Below, piece after piece: positions 9,572 to 18,140 of a DNA stretch of 39,363 bases. Under the pieces are notes generated by a model. The model saw only the letters and a program-made list of their open reading frames with translations. It was not told the origin of the DNA and did not search any database. Position numbers and translations under genes: made by a program. The number at the start of each line of letters is the position of its first letter. Positions within the stretch are counted from its first letter, which is position 1. The stretch comes from Limnothrix sp. RL_2_0 (GTDB lineage Bacteria; Cyanobacteriota; Cyanobacteriia; Cyanobacteriales; MRBY01). The stretch spans positions 56,986 through 96,348 of the forward strand of contig JAAUPR010000006.1 of NCBI GenBank assembly GCA_012033055.1, written 5' to 3'.

Positions 9572-9830
9572 ATTTAACTTATTTCGTTAAGAACACAAAA
9601 TTCTGCTAATTCAACGGCTGTAACTTAGTTTGTCTACGATGCAGAAATCACCGATAGGCAAAGGTAATGGCCTTAATTGCTGTTTCTGTTGCGAAATGTA
9701 CGGTTCCTACTGGCATTCGTGTTAATTTTAATGAACTACCCTTATGTGTTCCCCTTTTCCAAATATTTGGAATTGCATTTTTTGGGAAGACAAAGGGATT
9801 TTTTATCTCGATCATGAGTGGAAGTGGCGT

Positions 9831-10739
9831 ATGCATTTAAGTAATTCGATTTGGCAAAAAAAGGCTTTAAGTTGGGAATACCATAAGGCCGCCAATCCTA
9901 GTCTTGCTGATGTCCCGATTCGCGCTTTTCCAGCCAGTCTCCACGAATCTGGCCAAACTCGCATCATTCCCCTTGATCTTTCTGTGGAATTGGGTACAAA
10001 GTATCGGGCGACAACCCCAAATCTCTTGGCTAACTATATTCGGATTGAGGCAGGGACAAAAATTTCGGCGATCGCCGCCTCTAGTTCCGAAGTCTTTTAT
10101 GTGATGCGCGGCACAGGCCGCACCGAAACCGAATACGGTATTTTAGAATGGCAAAAAGGTGATTCTTTCACTTTGCCGATGAACTCCGGTGTTACCCACT
10201 ACGCCGATACCGACGCCGCTTTATATTGGGTACATGACGCGCCCATGTTGGCCTACCTCGGAGTACAGCCCACAGCTCCCCGCTTTGAACCAGCCTTCTA
10301 CTCCAGCGAATATCTCACCGGCGAAATCGAGCGCATTCGTGAAGAGGGAATTCGTCGTAACCTCAACCGCAATGGCGTTATCCTCGGCAACCCAGAGAGT
10401 GAATCCACCCGCACAGCCACCCACACAATGTGGTCACTCTATAATCTTGTGCCACCCCATTCCGCCCAGAAACCCCACCGCCACAATTCCATTGCCCTCG
10501 ATTTAGCAGTATCAACCAAGGAAAATACCTATACCCTCATCGGCAAATCCCTCGATCATGACGGCAACATTATTAACCCAGTCAAAATGATGTGGCAGCC
10601 CAACAGCGTTTTTGTGACACCTCCGAGCCTCTGGCATTCCCATCACAACGAATCCGACGAAGATGCCTTTGTCTTTCCAGTCCAAGATGCTGGTATGCAA
10701 ATTTATATGCGTACCCTTGATATTCAGTTTGCTAAATAA
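9831..10739 (+). CDS. Bicupin protein (gentisate-dioxygenase-like cupin)
   Basis: About 302 residues from ATG 9831; the open frame extends upstream to 9744, but that stretch does not look like cupin sequence. Two cupin barrels are visible. The first (SSEVFYVMRGTGRTETEYG ... WQKGDSFTLP) lacks the metal-binding His residues. The second keeps a fuller set: KPHRHNSIALDL and PPSLWHSHHNESDEDAF. This one-degenerate, one-intact pattern is seen in gentisate/salicylate dioxygenase-like bicupins. The substrate is not predictable, and aromatic ring cleavage would be a guess. It stands alone between accD and a gene-poor stretch, with 259 bp of non-coding DNA upstream. Confidence 0.75.
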   Translation: MHLSNSIWQKKALSWEYHKAANPSLADVPIRAFPASLHESGQTRIIPLDLSVELGTKYRATTPNLLANYIRIEAGTKISAIAASSSEVFYVMRGTGRTETEYGILEWQKGDSFTLPMNSGVTHYADTDAALYWVHDAPMLAYLGVQPTAPRFEPAFYSSEYLTGEIERIREEGIRRNLNRNGVILGNPESESTRTATHTMWSLYNLVPPHSAQKPHRHNSIALDLAVSTKENTYTLIGKSLDHDGNIINPVKMMWQPNSVFVTPPSLWHSHHNESDEDAFVFPVQDAGMQIYMRTLDIQFAK

Positions 10740-10868
10740 TTATTCGTAATGGCAATATTTTTTGATCAGCTCTTTCGTTCAATACGGAGGGGCTTTTCTG
10801 TCTGAAACCAGCGTTCAGTTTGTCAATAGTCTTTAGAACCCACGATGCTTGCAGAAATAGCAGAATCC

Positions 10869-10949
10869 TTATTTGGGCGTTTTCAGTTCTTGTACAACAC
10901 AGATAACGGATAGAGAAAGAATAGAAATTAAAAGAGTTAAACTTGCCAT
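10869..10949 (-). CDS. Possible 26-aa membrane peptide
   Basis: Frame ATG 10949 to TAA 10869-10871. The peptide starts MASLTLLISILSLSVICVV and ends in a short polar tail QELKTPK, the size and layout of tiny single-helix membrane proteins. It lies 51 bp downstream of the 58-aa ORF on the same strand. No ribosome-binding site is evident, and no match to known photosystem small subunits is recognised. Weak call. Confidence 0.25.
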   Translation of the reverse strand: MASLTLLISILSLSVICVVQELKTPK

Positions 10950-11000
10950 TTTTTTACTTGCAGATAATACAAACTAAAATTCGACTTATAGATTGAGTTT

Positions 11001-11177
11001 TTAAGCTTCAATGACATGGGCCACACCATTTTCTAATCTTTCTAGCAAGATCGCTAAGCAATTCATCTGTTGTTGGTTCAGATCCTGTGACCATAAAGAC
11101 TGACTGATGATTGTTTCCATTTCTGGTGTGATGATATTTTGCATCAAAGCGGTTTCGAGGGCGGCTTGGAAAGACAT
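11001..11177 (-). CDS. Uncharacterised 58-aa protein
   Basis: An intact small frame from ATG 11177 to TAA 11001-11003. The peptide is Gln-, Leu- and Ile-rich and predicted helical: MSFQAALETALMQNIITP, then EMETIISQSLWSQDLNQQQ, then MNCLAILLERLENGVAHVIEA. The amphipathic pattern (LAILLERLENGV) suggests a small helical bundle or partner-binding protein. No family recognised. It is the only sizeable frame in this 1.1-kb stretch, and its third-position and amino-acid pattern look protein-like. A perfect CRP-type palindrome lies about 165 bp upstream and could serve this gene or the opposite strand. Confidence 0.5.
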   Translation of the reverse strand: MSFQAALETALMQNIITPEMETIISQSLWSQDLNQQQMNCLAILLERLENGVAHVIEA

Positions 11178-11341
11178 TATTTTGAGTTCTTTGAAAAGAA
11201 ATTGATAGCTTGTTTTCTATGACCTTAGTATCTCTTTTTGCTACGGATAATTCTGTGATGTTGCGCCAGCCTACCTATGTATCGTCTCAGTTAGATTGTT
11301 GACAGAAAAGCAGAAAAATTACGGAATCAATCATGAAAAAG

Positions 11342-11357
11342 TGTGATTTCAGTCACA
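11342..11357. promoter_or_regulatory. CRP/SYCRP1-type binding site (TGTGA-N6-TCACA)
   Basis: The sequence TGTGATTTCAGTCACA is a perfect match to the cAMP receptor protein consensus TGTGA-N6-TCACA, which cyanobacterial SYCRP1 also recognises. It lies about 93 bases upstream of the start point that would follow the TATAAT at 11432-11437. Class I CRP activation sites occur near -61.5, -71.5, -82.5 and -92.5, so geometry is compatible with plus-strand activation toward comF. Alternatively it may act on the minus-strand small gene. Confidence 0.6.
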
Positions 11358-11408
11358 AAAAATCCCCAAACATCTGTAACAGCGACATTTGGAGATGATT
11401 CACGATTT

Positions 11409-11437
11409 TTTCTTCGTTTGTTATCCTAGGCTATAAT
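11409..11437 (+). promoter_or_regulatory. Candidate promoter upstream of comF leader
   Basis: TATAAT at 11432-11437 is a consensus -10 element; a weak -35-like TTTCTT is found 17 bases upstream at 11409-11414. A weak -35 with a strong -10 and an upstream CRP-type site is the usual build of an activator-dependent promoter. Prediction only. Confidence 0.4.
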
Positions 11438-11838
11438 GTCTCGTCTGCCATGGGGGTTGTCACCCATCTTGAACGCTTGATTTCGAGTTTTTTGCGCAAC
11501 GAAAGCCTGAATATCTAATTGTTTGGGGGCTTAGTGATCAAGGGCTTAAATTTGTTTGTGTGACTTGTTTAATGGTTATTGCAATGGTGATGAAAGCTCG
11601 TTTTACACTGATAAGATTTTTGACTCGGAATAATGTGGTGTATGGCAGTTGCTAGTGGAATTTTTGATGGTGTATTAAATCAGTATCTGACGTATTTATT
11701 TGGTGTTTGTTGGATTCTCAGCTGATAGTGTTGTGTTTGTTTGGGCAGGGGTATTTAGATCAGGGATGTTCGTTGTACTTGCTGTGTGATAACAACATGA
11801 TGAGTTCAGGTAAGGGGTTTTCTTGATAGTTTTTTGTC

Positions 11839-12498
11839 ATGATGAATCAATTCTTATCGCTTTTCCTTAAGGAGAAATGTCCTCTCTGCGATCGCCCGGC
11901 GGATGAGGTGGTGTGTCGAGACTGCGATCGCCAACTGAAAAAATGTCAATTTCCTAACCCGAAAAAATATTGGCAAAACTCTCTGCCCCTATACGTTTGG
12001 GGTCGTTATGATGGTGCGCTGAAACGGGCGATCGCCACCATGAAATTCAATGATCGTCCCCAGCTTGGGACATGGTTTGGCCAACAACTCGGCGCAACAT
12101 GGCGACGCACTTTCCCCCAGCAGCAAAAACTAATGGTTGTTCCAATTCCTCTACACCCGGAAAAACAGCAACAGCGGGGTTTTAACCAAGCCGAGTTGAT
12201 TTCTCGCCAATTTGCACAGATCACCGGTTTTCGCCACGATAAAACGTCTTTTGTGCGGACGAAATCGACTAAACCTCTGTTTGAACTGAGTCTTGGGGAA
12301 CGTCAACAGGAAATTGCATCGGCTTTTGCCCTGAGTGCAGATGGTCGAAAAAAACTTGGCGATCGCCCCATTTTGCTGATTGACGACATTTATACTTCCG
12401 GCACAACCGCCCAGGAGGCCCAAGCAACACTGCAAAAATATGGTCTCAAAGTCCACGGCATTGCGGCGATCGCCACCCCAAAACAGAGCCAACCCTAA
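11839..12498 (+). CDS. comF: ComF family phosphoribosyltransferase-like protein
   Basis: A 219-residue protein with the two parts of ComF. The N-terminal zinc finger has C14-x2-C17 and C26-x2-C29. The phosphoribosyltransferase domain carries the PRPP-binding loop in LLIDDIYTSGTTAQEA (residues ~180-194). The family block VPIPLHPEKQQQRGFNQAELI is also clear. ComF is needed for DNA uptake/processing during natural transformation in several bacteria and is present in naturally competent cyanobacteria. Two ATGs lie in tandem (11839, 11842). It has an unusually long non-coding stretch upstream with a CRP-type site. Confidence 0.9.
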   Translation: MMNQFLSLFLKEKCPLCDRPADEVVCRDCDRQLKKCQFPNPKKYWQNSLPLYVWGRYDGALKRAIATMKFNDRPQLGTWFGQQLGATWRRTFPQQQKLMVVPIPLHPEKQQQRGFNQAELISRQFAQITGFRHDKTSFVRTKSTKPLFELSLGERQQEIASAFALSADGRKKLGDRPILLIDDIYTSGTTAQEAQATLQKYGLKVHGIAAIATPKQSQP

Positions 12499-12554
12499 GC
12501 CGACCGATCCCCATCGCGTCCCGTCGCCAAAACCTATCATTTAGTGAACCCCAC

Positions 12555-12577
12555 GGGGAATTTAGCCGGAAATCCCC
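12555..12577 (+). other. Hairpin in comF-efp spacer
   Basis: GGGG-A-ATTT, loop AGCCGG, AAAT-CCCC: an eight-pair stem with one bulged A, not followed by a T-run. It sits after comF and about 58 bases before the efp start. It could be an RNA stabiliser, a weak terminator, or part of the efp leader. Confidence 0.3.
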
Positions 12578-12635
12578 CCATCAACGGTAAAATGTGATTT
12601 GATTATGCAAGTCCGCAAAATGTAGCCAGAGCTCC

Positions 12636-13193
12636 ATGATTTCTAGTAACGACTTCCGTGGTGGTACATCCATCGAATTAGACGGTTCCGTATGGCGTGT
12701 TGTCGAATTTCTCCACGTCAAACCCGGTAAAGGTTCCGCGTTCGTTCGTACCAAACTAAAAAATGCCCAAACCGGCAGCGTTGTGGAGAAAACCTTCCGA
12801 GCAGGCGAAACCGTTCCCCAAGCCATTCTCGACAAACGCAATATGCAGCACACCTACAAAGAGGGTGACCAGTTTGTGTTTATGGACATGGAAACCTACG
12901 AGGAAGTGCGCCTCAACGAAACTCAAATCGGCGATCGCGTTAAATATTTGCTCGAAGAAATGGAAGTGAACGTACTCTTCTGGAACGATCAAGTCATCGA
13001 CGTAGAACTGCCCAACACCGTTTCCCTCGAAGTTATCGAGACTGACCCCGGCGTTAAAGGCGATACAGCCACTGGCGGCACAAAACCGGCGATCGTTTCC
13101 ACCGGTGCTCAAATTAATGTGCCCCTTTTCATATCCATCGGTGAGCGCATCAAAATCGATACCCGCGAAGACAAATACCTTGGTCGCGATTAA
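12636..13193 (+). CDS. efp: Elongation factor P
   Basis: A 185-residue protein with the three-domain EF-P layout. It binds between the P and E sites of ribosomes stalled on consecutive prolines and promotes peptide-bond formation. The tip loop reads [13 protein letters not shown], with Lys32 at the site that is modified in many bacteria. The C-terminal OB-fold signature is [21 protein letters not shown]. Length is typical. It lies 99 bp upstream of accB, the conserved cyanobacterial efp-accB order, with a terminator-like hairpin between. Confidence 0.97.
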   Translation: MISSNDFRGGTSIELDGSVWRVVEFLHVKPGKGSAFVRTKLKNAQTGSVVEKTFRAGETVPQAILDKRNMQHTYKEGDQFVFMDMETYEEVRLNETQIGDRVKYLLEEMEVNVLFWNDQVIDVELPNTVSLEVIETDPGVKGDTATGGTKPAIVSTGAQINVPLFISIGERIKIDTREDKYLGRD

Positions 13194-13219
13194 CGCAATT
13201 AATTTTTGGCTTTGTTTCC

Positions 13220-13261
13220 ATGGAGCCTGATGGCCAGCGGCTGGCTGCTACTCCATTTTTT
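13220..13261 (+). terminator. Terminator/attenuator between efp and accB
   Basis: An outer stem ATGGAG (13220-13225) / CTCCAT (13251-13256) encloses an inner stem GCCAG (13233-13237) / CTGGC (13241-13245) and is followed by a run of six T. This is a good intrinsic-terminator shape. It lies only 31 bases before the accB start, so it may let part of the efp transcript continue into accB. Confidence 0.6.
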
Positions 13262-13292
13262 ATCCCAGCAATTGTGAGGAATAACTGGTTCT

Positions 13293-13778
13293 GTGGCTAT
13301 TAATCTACAAGAAATTCAAGAATTACTGACCACGATTGGACAAACCAACGTCACCGAGTTTGAGCTAAAAACCGATGACTTTGAGCTGCGCGTGAGCAAA
13401 GGAACTGTTGTGACAGCGGCTCCTATGGCGGGGCCAGAGTTAATGCCCATGGCGCCAGCGATTCCTCAGCCTGTCCTGTCTACTCCGACGCCTCCAGCTC
13501 CTCCTAGCGAGCCGGCTTCTCCTAGTATTGACCCCAAATGGCTAGAGGTCACATCCCCGATGGTTGGGACATTTTACCGTGCTCCGGCTCCCGGCGAAGA
13601 TCCTTTTGTCTCTGTTGGTGAGCGGGTTAGTAATGGCGACACTGTTTGTATCATCGAAGCGATGAAGCTGATGAATGAGATTGAAACGGAGGTGGGCGGT
13701 AAAGTGGTGAAGATTGTGGTGGAAGATGGCGAACCTATTGAGTTTGGACAGACTCTAATGTGGGTTGATCCTTCCTAA
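13293..13778 (+). CDS. accB: Acetyl-CoA carboxylase biotin carboxyl carrier protein
   Basis: A 161-residue carrier that holds the biotin shuttled between biotin carboxylase (AccC) and the AccA/AccD carboxyltransferase. The C-terminal biotinyl domain has the canonical EAMKLMNEI with the biotin-accepting Lys125. A flexible Pro/Ala/Thr-rich linker (about residues 41-78) joins it to a short N-terminal alpha-beta segment. The start is GTG at 13293, placed by the TGAGGA sequence (13275-13280) upstream; no ATG offers the family N-terminus INLQEIQELL. Confidence 0.97.
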   Translation: MAINLQEIQELLTTIGQTNVTEFELKTDDFELRVSKGTVVTAAPMAGPELMPMAPAIPQPVLSTPTPPAPPSEPASPSIDPKWLEVTSPMVGTFYRAPAPGEDPFVSVGERVSNGDTVCIIEAMKLMNEIETEVGGKVVKIVVEDGEPIEFGQTLMWVDPS

Positions 13779-14024
13779 AGCATCAATGTTTTTAGCAAGA
13801 TTCGGTTGGCGATCGCCCCATACGCATTTTTTTTCTAAGCAAGATAGAGCCGATAAAACCTGTGATCTAATCCAAACTAGGATGAAGTGCGCTATTGTGT
13901 GCGGTTGTTGCCCCAAAGAATTATGTTCATCGTTCATCGAACTGCACAGAACTTGGGTTTAAAATAGTTAAACAAGCTTTCCTTTTTCCTGACCTGACCT
14001 AACCTTATACAAATTTTCGATCCT

Positions 14025-14678
14025 ATGACTTCCTACTCCACTTTTTCTGCCAGAGCCGAAATGAGTGAACTGCGTCGCCTCAAGACGTTACTTCCCCCAG
14101 AACTCCAGAGCTGGGTCATGGTAGAAGGTACTACTGAAGTCAATCCCCCTTTAATTCGTTGCGAAGAATTGGGCAAAGACGAAATAGAAATTCAGATCGA
14201 TCTTGCTAAGTGGGAAAATTTGGCGATCGACCAGCGTAATTTGATGTTTTGGCATGAAGTGGCCAAGGTTCAAAACGATACGATCACTCGGGAAGGCTGG
14301 GAGATGGCGGCTTTAGCGATTGGTCTAGGGGGCGCTGTGGGTGAGCTATGGGTACAGGATGGCTTATTGCTTGTTTTGGCTCTGTCCCTATGTGGTTTTT
14401 CTGGTTACCGTCTGTGGCAAAAAAATATCGGCGAAAAGCGGATGACTGTGGCCATTGAGGCGGACGAGCAGGCGATACGTTTGGCAACGCGCTTTGGTTA
14501 CACTTTGCCAAATGCTTATAAAAGTTTGGGCAGTGCTTTAAAAACACTCATTGAGCAGACTCCCAACCGCCGTAAGCGTAAGGATTTTGAAACTCGTCTA
14601 CAGTTTCTGCGGAAGAGTGCTGCTAAGGCAAAATCTCAAATGGAAGATCAGCAAGTTCGCCGCCCGAAGATGAGCTAA
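14025..14678 (+). CDS. DUF3318 family membrane protein
   Basis: A 217-residue protein that fits the cyanobacterial DUF3318 family. The segment RNLMFWHEVAKVQNDTI is the family's best-conserved block and resembles a worn HExxH-type motif, but the pattern here (HEVAK) lacks the second His. It is followed by one or two hydrophobic helices (about residues 94-128, AALAIGLGGAVGELWV and LLLVLALSLCGFSGY). The tail is basic (PNRRKRKDFETRLQFLRK). Role unknown. Stands alone between accB and the phototaxis operon, which runs toward it on the other strand. Confidence 0.75.
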   Translation: MTSYSTFSARAEMSELRRLKTLLPPELQSWVMVEGTTEVNPPLIRCEELGKDEIEIQIDLAKWENLAIDQRNLMFWHEVAKVQNDTITREGWEMAALAIGLGGAVGELWVQDGLLLVLALSLCGFSGYRLWQKNIGEKRMTVAIEADEQAIRLATRFGYTLPNAYKSLGSALKTLIEQTPNRRKRKDFETRLQFLRKSAAKAKSQMEDQQVRRPKMS

Positions 14679-14733
14679 CTTACTAATTTCAATTGCTAGA
14701 TCTTTACTGAGATCAAACTCCCAGTGGATTAAT

Positions 14734-17700
14734 TTAATGGGCGGCGATCGCCGATTTTTTTCCCTTCGTTGCCACCACAGCCTGCTGCAAAGATTCAATT
14801 AACTCCTGGTCGAGATAGGGCTTCGTTAAATAGCCATTAGCACCCAATTGATCCGCGAGCTGGCGGTAACGCTTACTACCACGGGAGGTCAGCATCAAGA
14901 CTGGCAACTCTGTTTTAGGATGTTGTTTTCGGCAGCGTCCGAGGAACTCAAAACCATTCATTTGGGGCATTTCCACGTCACAGATAATGCCTTCCACCTC
15001 TGGATGTTGCTCCAGTTGACTCAACCCGTCCGAACCATCTTGGGCTTGAACGACCCGATAGCCAGCCTTTTGTAATGTTGTCGATAGAGTTTGGCGTGTA
15101 GTTAAAGAATCATCAATCACTAACACCGTCGGTAACACTAATTTGGGTTTGAGGCGATTCGCCCCTGTGTCGATCATCGCAATTTGCTTGGTTCCCTTTT
15201 GTAGCACCCGTTCCATCAGTGCCGCACCGTCTAATACAGAGACCAAACGCCCATCACCTAGCACCGTACAGCCGGAAATGTAATTGGGGGGGTTGATGGC
15301 ACGACCGAACGGTTTAATCACCAAATTTTGTTCCAACAGAATCTGATCAACCTTGATGCCCATCATGTCGTCACCTTGGGATAAGAGCAACACCATTTGC
15401 TGCCCTGCCTGTTTCCAGACGGAGCTAACATTACTTCTTGCCCATGTACCCATCATTTGTTGGCGGCTGGCAATGAGGGATGAAGGATAATTAAAGCCCA
15501 CTAAAAATTCTTGGATTAGGGGAATAGAACGATTCTTCCAGCGGAAAAATTCTTTACCATCTTTATTACTCAGATCCTGAGGACCTGCAGCGGCGATCGC
15601 CGACAAACTATTTACTGGAATTGCCAAAAAGCTTTCCTGAGAACGGAATAACAATAACTTCGTAATCGTCATACTCCACGGCAAGCGCAGAGTAAACAAT
15701 GTGCCCTTATTTAATTCCGAAGACAGCGAAATATTACCCTTTAGAGAACGAATTTGTAGACGCACAGCATCTAAGCCGACACCCCGTCCCGACAAGTGAG
15801 TGAGTTTTTCCGCCGTCGAAAAGCCCGGAACAAACAACAACTCATAGATTTGCGCCTCCGACATTTGAGCAGCTTCCGACTCCTCAATCAATCCTTTGCC
15901 AATGGCCTTCGCACGAATTTTGTTGAGATCAATCCCCCGGCCATCATCCCGAATTTCAATATAAGTGGAATTCCCCCGGTTATAAGCCTTAATGAGAATC
16001 GTCCCCTCCTCCGATTTGCCTGCTGCCATCCGTTCTTCTGGCATGTCAATACCATGGTCAAAAGCATTGCGTACAAGGTGTACAAGGGGATCATAGAGCT
16101 TTGACAAAACCGCTCGATCCACAAGGGTTGATGTTCCTTCTAGATCTAATTTGACAGGCTTATTGCCTTTAACCGATAAATCCCGCACAGTTCGCGGAAA
16201 ACGATTCAGCAGATCACCGATGGGCAACATCCGCGCTTCGAGGAAATTATGCTCTAGTTGCTTAATTGTTTGCTGACGGTGTTTGAGGTTTTGTTGATCC
16301 TGCTGGTTAATGAGAGTTGTATCTTCAATGGTTTCCCCTAGTTGCGCCATTTCCTCCACCATCGTGGCGGCAAAAATCACAAATTGTGCTAATTGAGACC
16401 GTGCTTGGGGATTTTTGATGACTAATTCTTTCGAGTATTGCTGGAATTGGTTCGTGATTTTATTGAATCGGTTAAACCAACGCTTGAGGGAGTCGAGGGC
16501 ATCGGAACTCTGTTTATTACGCAATAGGGCGCTGTTGTCTTGGGTGACCAGTTCCCCCACAAGGTTATTGAGGTAATTTAACCGTCCCATATCGAGACGA
16601 ACACTGAGGCTACTCGTATCGACTTTTGTCGGAGATTGCCGCGCTGTTTTGGGTAATGGAGCCGATTCAACTTGCGGAGTCGGTTTAGCTGGAGCTGTGG
16701 CTTGGGGCGGAGGAACCTCAAGGCGGGCAGCGACAACTTTTTCTGGAGGAATGACGGGTGTTATTTTGAGTTCTGGAGGTGGAGCTATTGGTGTCGCCAT
16801 GGGAGTTGGGGGCACAATGATTGGCTCAGGCTCGGGATCGGGTGCAGGCAAAGGCTCAACAATCTGTGGGGCTTCAATCTGTGGGGTTTCCTGTACAACG
16901 GCACTGAGGAGATCGCCGTCATCTTCGGAGTCGTCTTCAATAATTAGATTGGCGAGATCGTCTGCGGAAAAGAGTAGTTCTGTGGAGTCGTCTTCGTCGT
17001 CATCTTCGCCCTCAGCAAAGGCATGGAGTGTTGCTAATTCGTTTGCATCGAGCATTAAGTCTGGGATTTCAGCTTCTGGGGAAGGGAGGAGGGCTGAACC
17101 GTTACTTTTTGAGGGAGTAGTGGGTTGTACGACTGGAAGTTCTGGGGGGGCCGCAATACTTTCGGTCATTGTGAGCAGGGCAATGCTTGGTTCGCCTCCT
17201 TCGGTACGATCGCCATTGATAACGGCTTCTTGGCCAATACGAAAATCAGCTAGGGCTAAGGCGGCAATTCTGACATATTCCCGTGGATTGGCTTCCATGG
17301 CACTAGTGGCTGCTTGGGCGATCGCCGCAAACCCCCCAAGATTGAGCATATCCCCCAACGTCGATAGCACCTCGATCTGTGAAGTCAGCTCACCGATGGG
17401 ATTTCTAGTGGGAGGATTATTCACAAACTTTTCCAGACGAGATAGCGCTTGGGGCACTTCTTCCGTGAAAATAAATTCCGTGATGTCCCCATCCATCTGC
17501 ATTTCTGGCAGCTCCGCCGCTTCCTCTAGGGAATGGCCCAGTTTACTTTCTAGCTCCACAAAAATAGGCTTCGCTTTTTCGATGGCAATCTCTGGGTCGT
17601 AGCCCCCCGCCTGAATTTGCTGATTAATTGGCTCTTGCAGAGCATCATAGGCCTTGAGCAGCAAGTCTTCTAGCTCCACATCAAAGACCGTATCTTCTTT

Positions 17701-17942
17701 ATATAAAGCCCGAATCCCGTTCTCCAAATCGTGGGCGATCGCCTGCACAGCCATCAGACCAATACAAGCAGCCCCCCCTTAATCGAATGAGCCGCCCGCA
17801 TCAACCCATGCAGCTTTTGCATCTCATGATCCTGCGACAAAGTCATCAGCCCAGACTCTAAGTGCTGCAACAGCTCCGTAGACTCCTGCACAAAAAATTC
17901 ATACGCTTGGTCGTTAGTGTCAACGTTAGTTTCCCTAGCCAT
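14734..17942 (-). pseudogene. pixL: CheA-type hybrid histidine kinase with C-terminal receiver (PixL-like), frameshifted
   Basis: A CheA for phototaxis, encoded in two frames. From ATG 17942 the first frame gives an Hpt domain to LHGLMRAAHSIKGG (phospho-acceptor His52), then hits TGA. The rest resumes in the next frame, about 1,006 residues with Met at 17754: a second Hpt-like stretch, a long acidic/proline-rich linker (~200-380), a dimerisation helix (~381-410), an HATPase domain (N-box HLVRNAFDHGID, G1 DDGRGID at 603-609, G2 GRGVGLDAV), a CheW-like domain (~695-855) and a receiver domain (VLVIDDS, phospho-Asp at about 926, K978). One base added to the C7 run at 17772-17778 restores IKGGAACIGLMAVQAIAH. 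Last gene of the pix-like operon. Real loss of function or a base-count error. Confidence 0.85.
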
Positions 17943-18140
17943 TACCTAATGTAATCCCCTAAGCAGTCAATAAATAACAAAATTCAAACATGAGCAATAA
18001 TGCAAAACGACAGGATTTTAGCCCTCTGTGTAGAGCACGTAAAAGTAGCGACCATGGACTACCTTATCCAACCAAGAAGAGAAGCCCAAACTCTGATATA
18101 GAGGAACATCTGAGCATTCTCTCCCTGACCACTGAACTTA

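Larger units (their letters stand above)
11178..11838. other. Gene-poor region upstream of comF
   Basis: No convincing long gene on either strand. It holds a CRP-type palindrome (11342-11357) and a plus-strand -10-like TATAAT (11432-11437). About 400 T/G-rich bases then lead up to comF, with one tiny ORF (11572-11655, 27 aa) that has no support. A long 5' leader or a small RNA is plausible; see findings. Confidence 0.4.

Noticed and set aside
11572-11655. 27-aa ORF in the comF leader
   Set aside because: No ribosome-binding site and too short to judge; kept only as part of the leader description.
12151-12540. 129-aa minus-strand ORF over comF
   Set aside because: Overlaps comF fully; no coding character.
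16649-17602. 317-aa plus-strand ORF, Gly/Ser-rich
   Set aside because: Antisense shadow of the Pro/Asp/Glu-rich linker and Hpt region of CheA; composition follows from the complementary codons.
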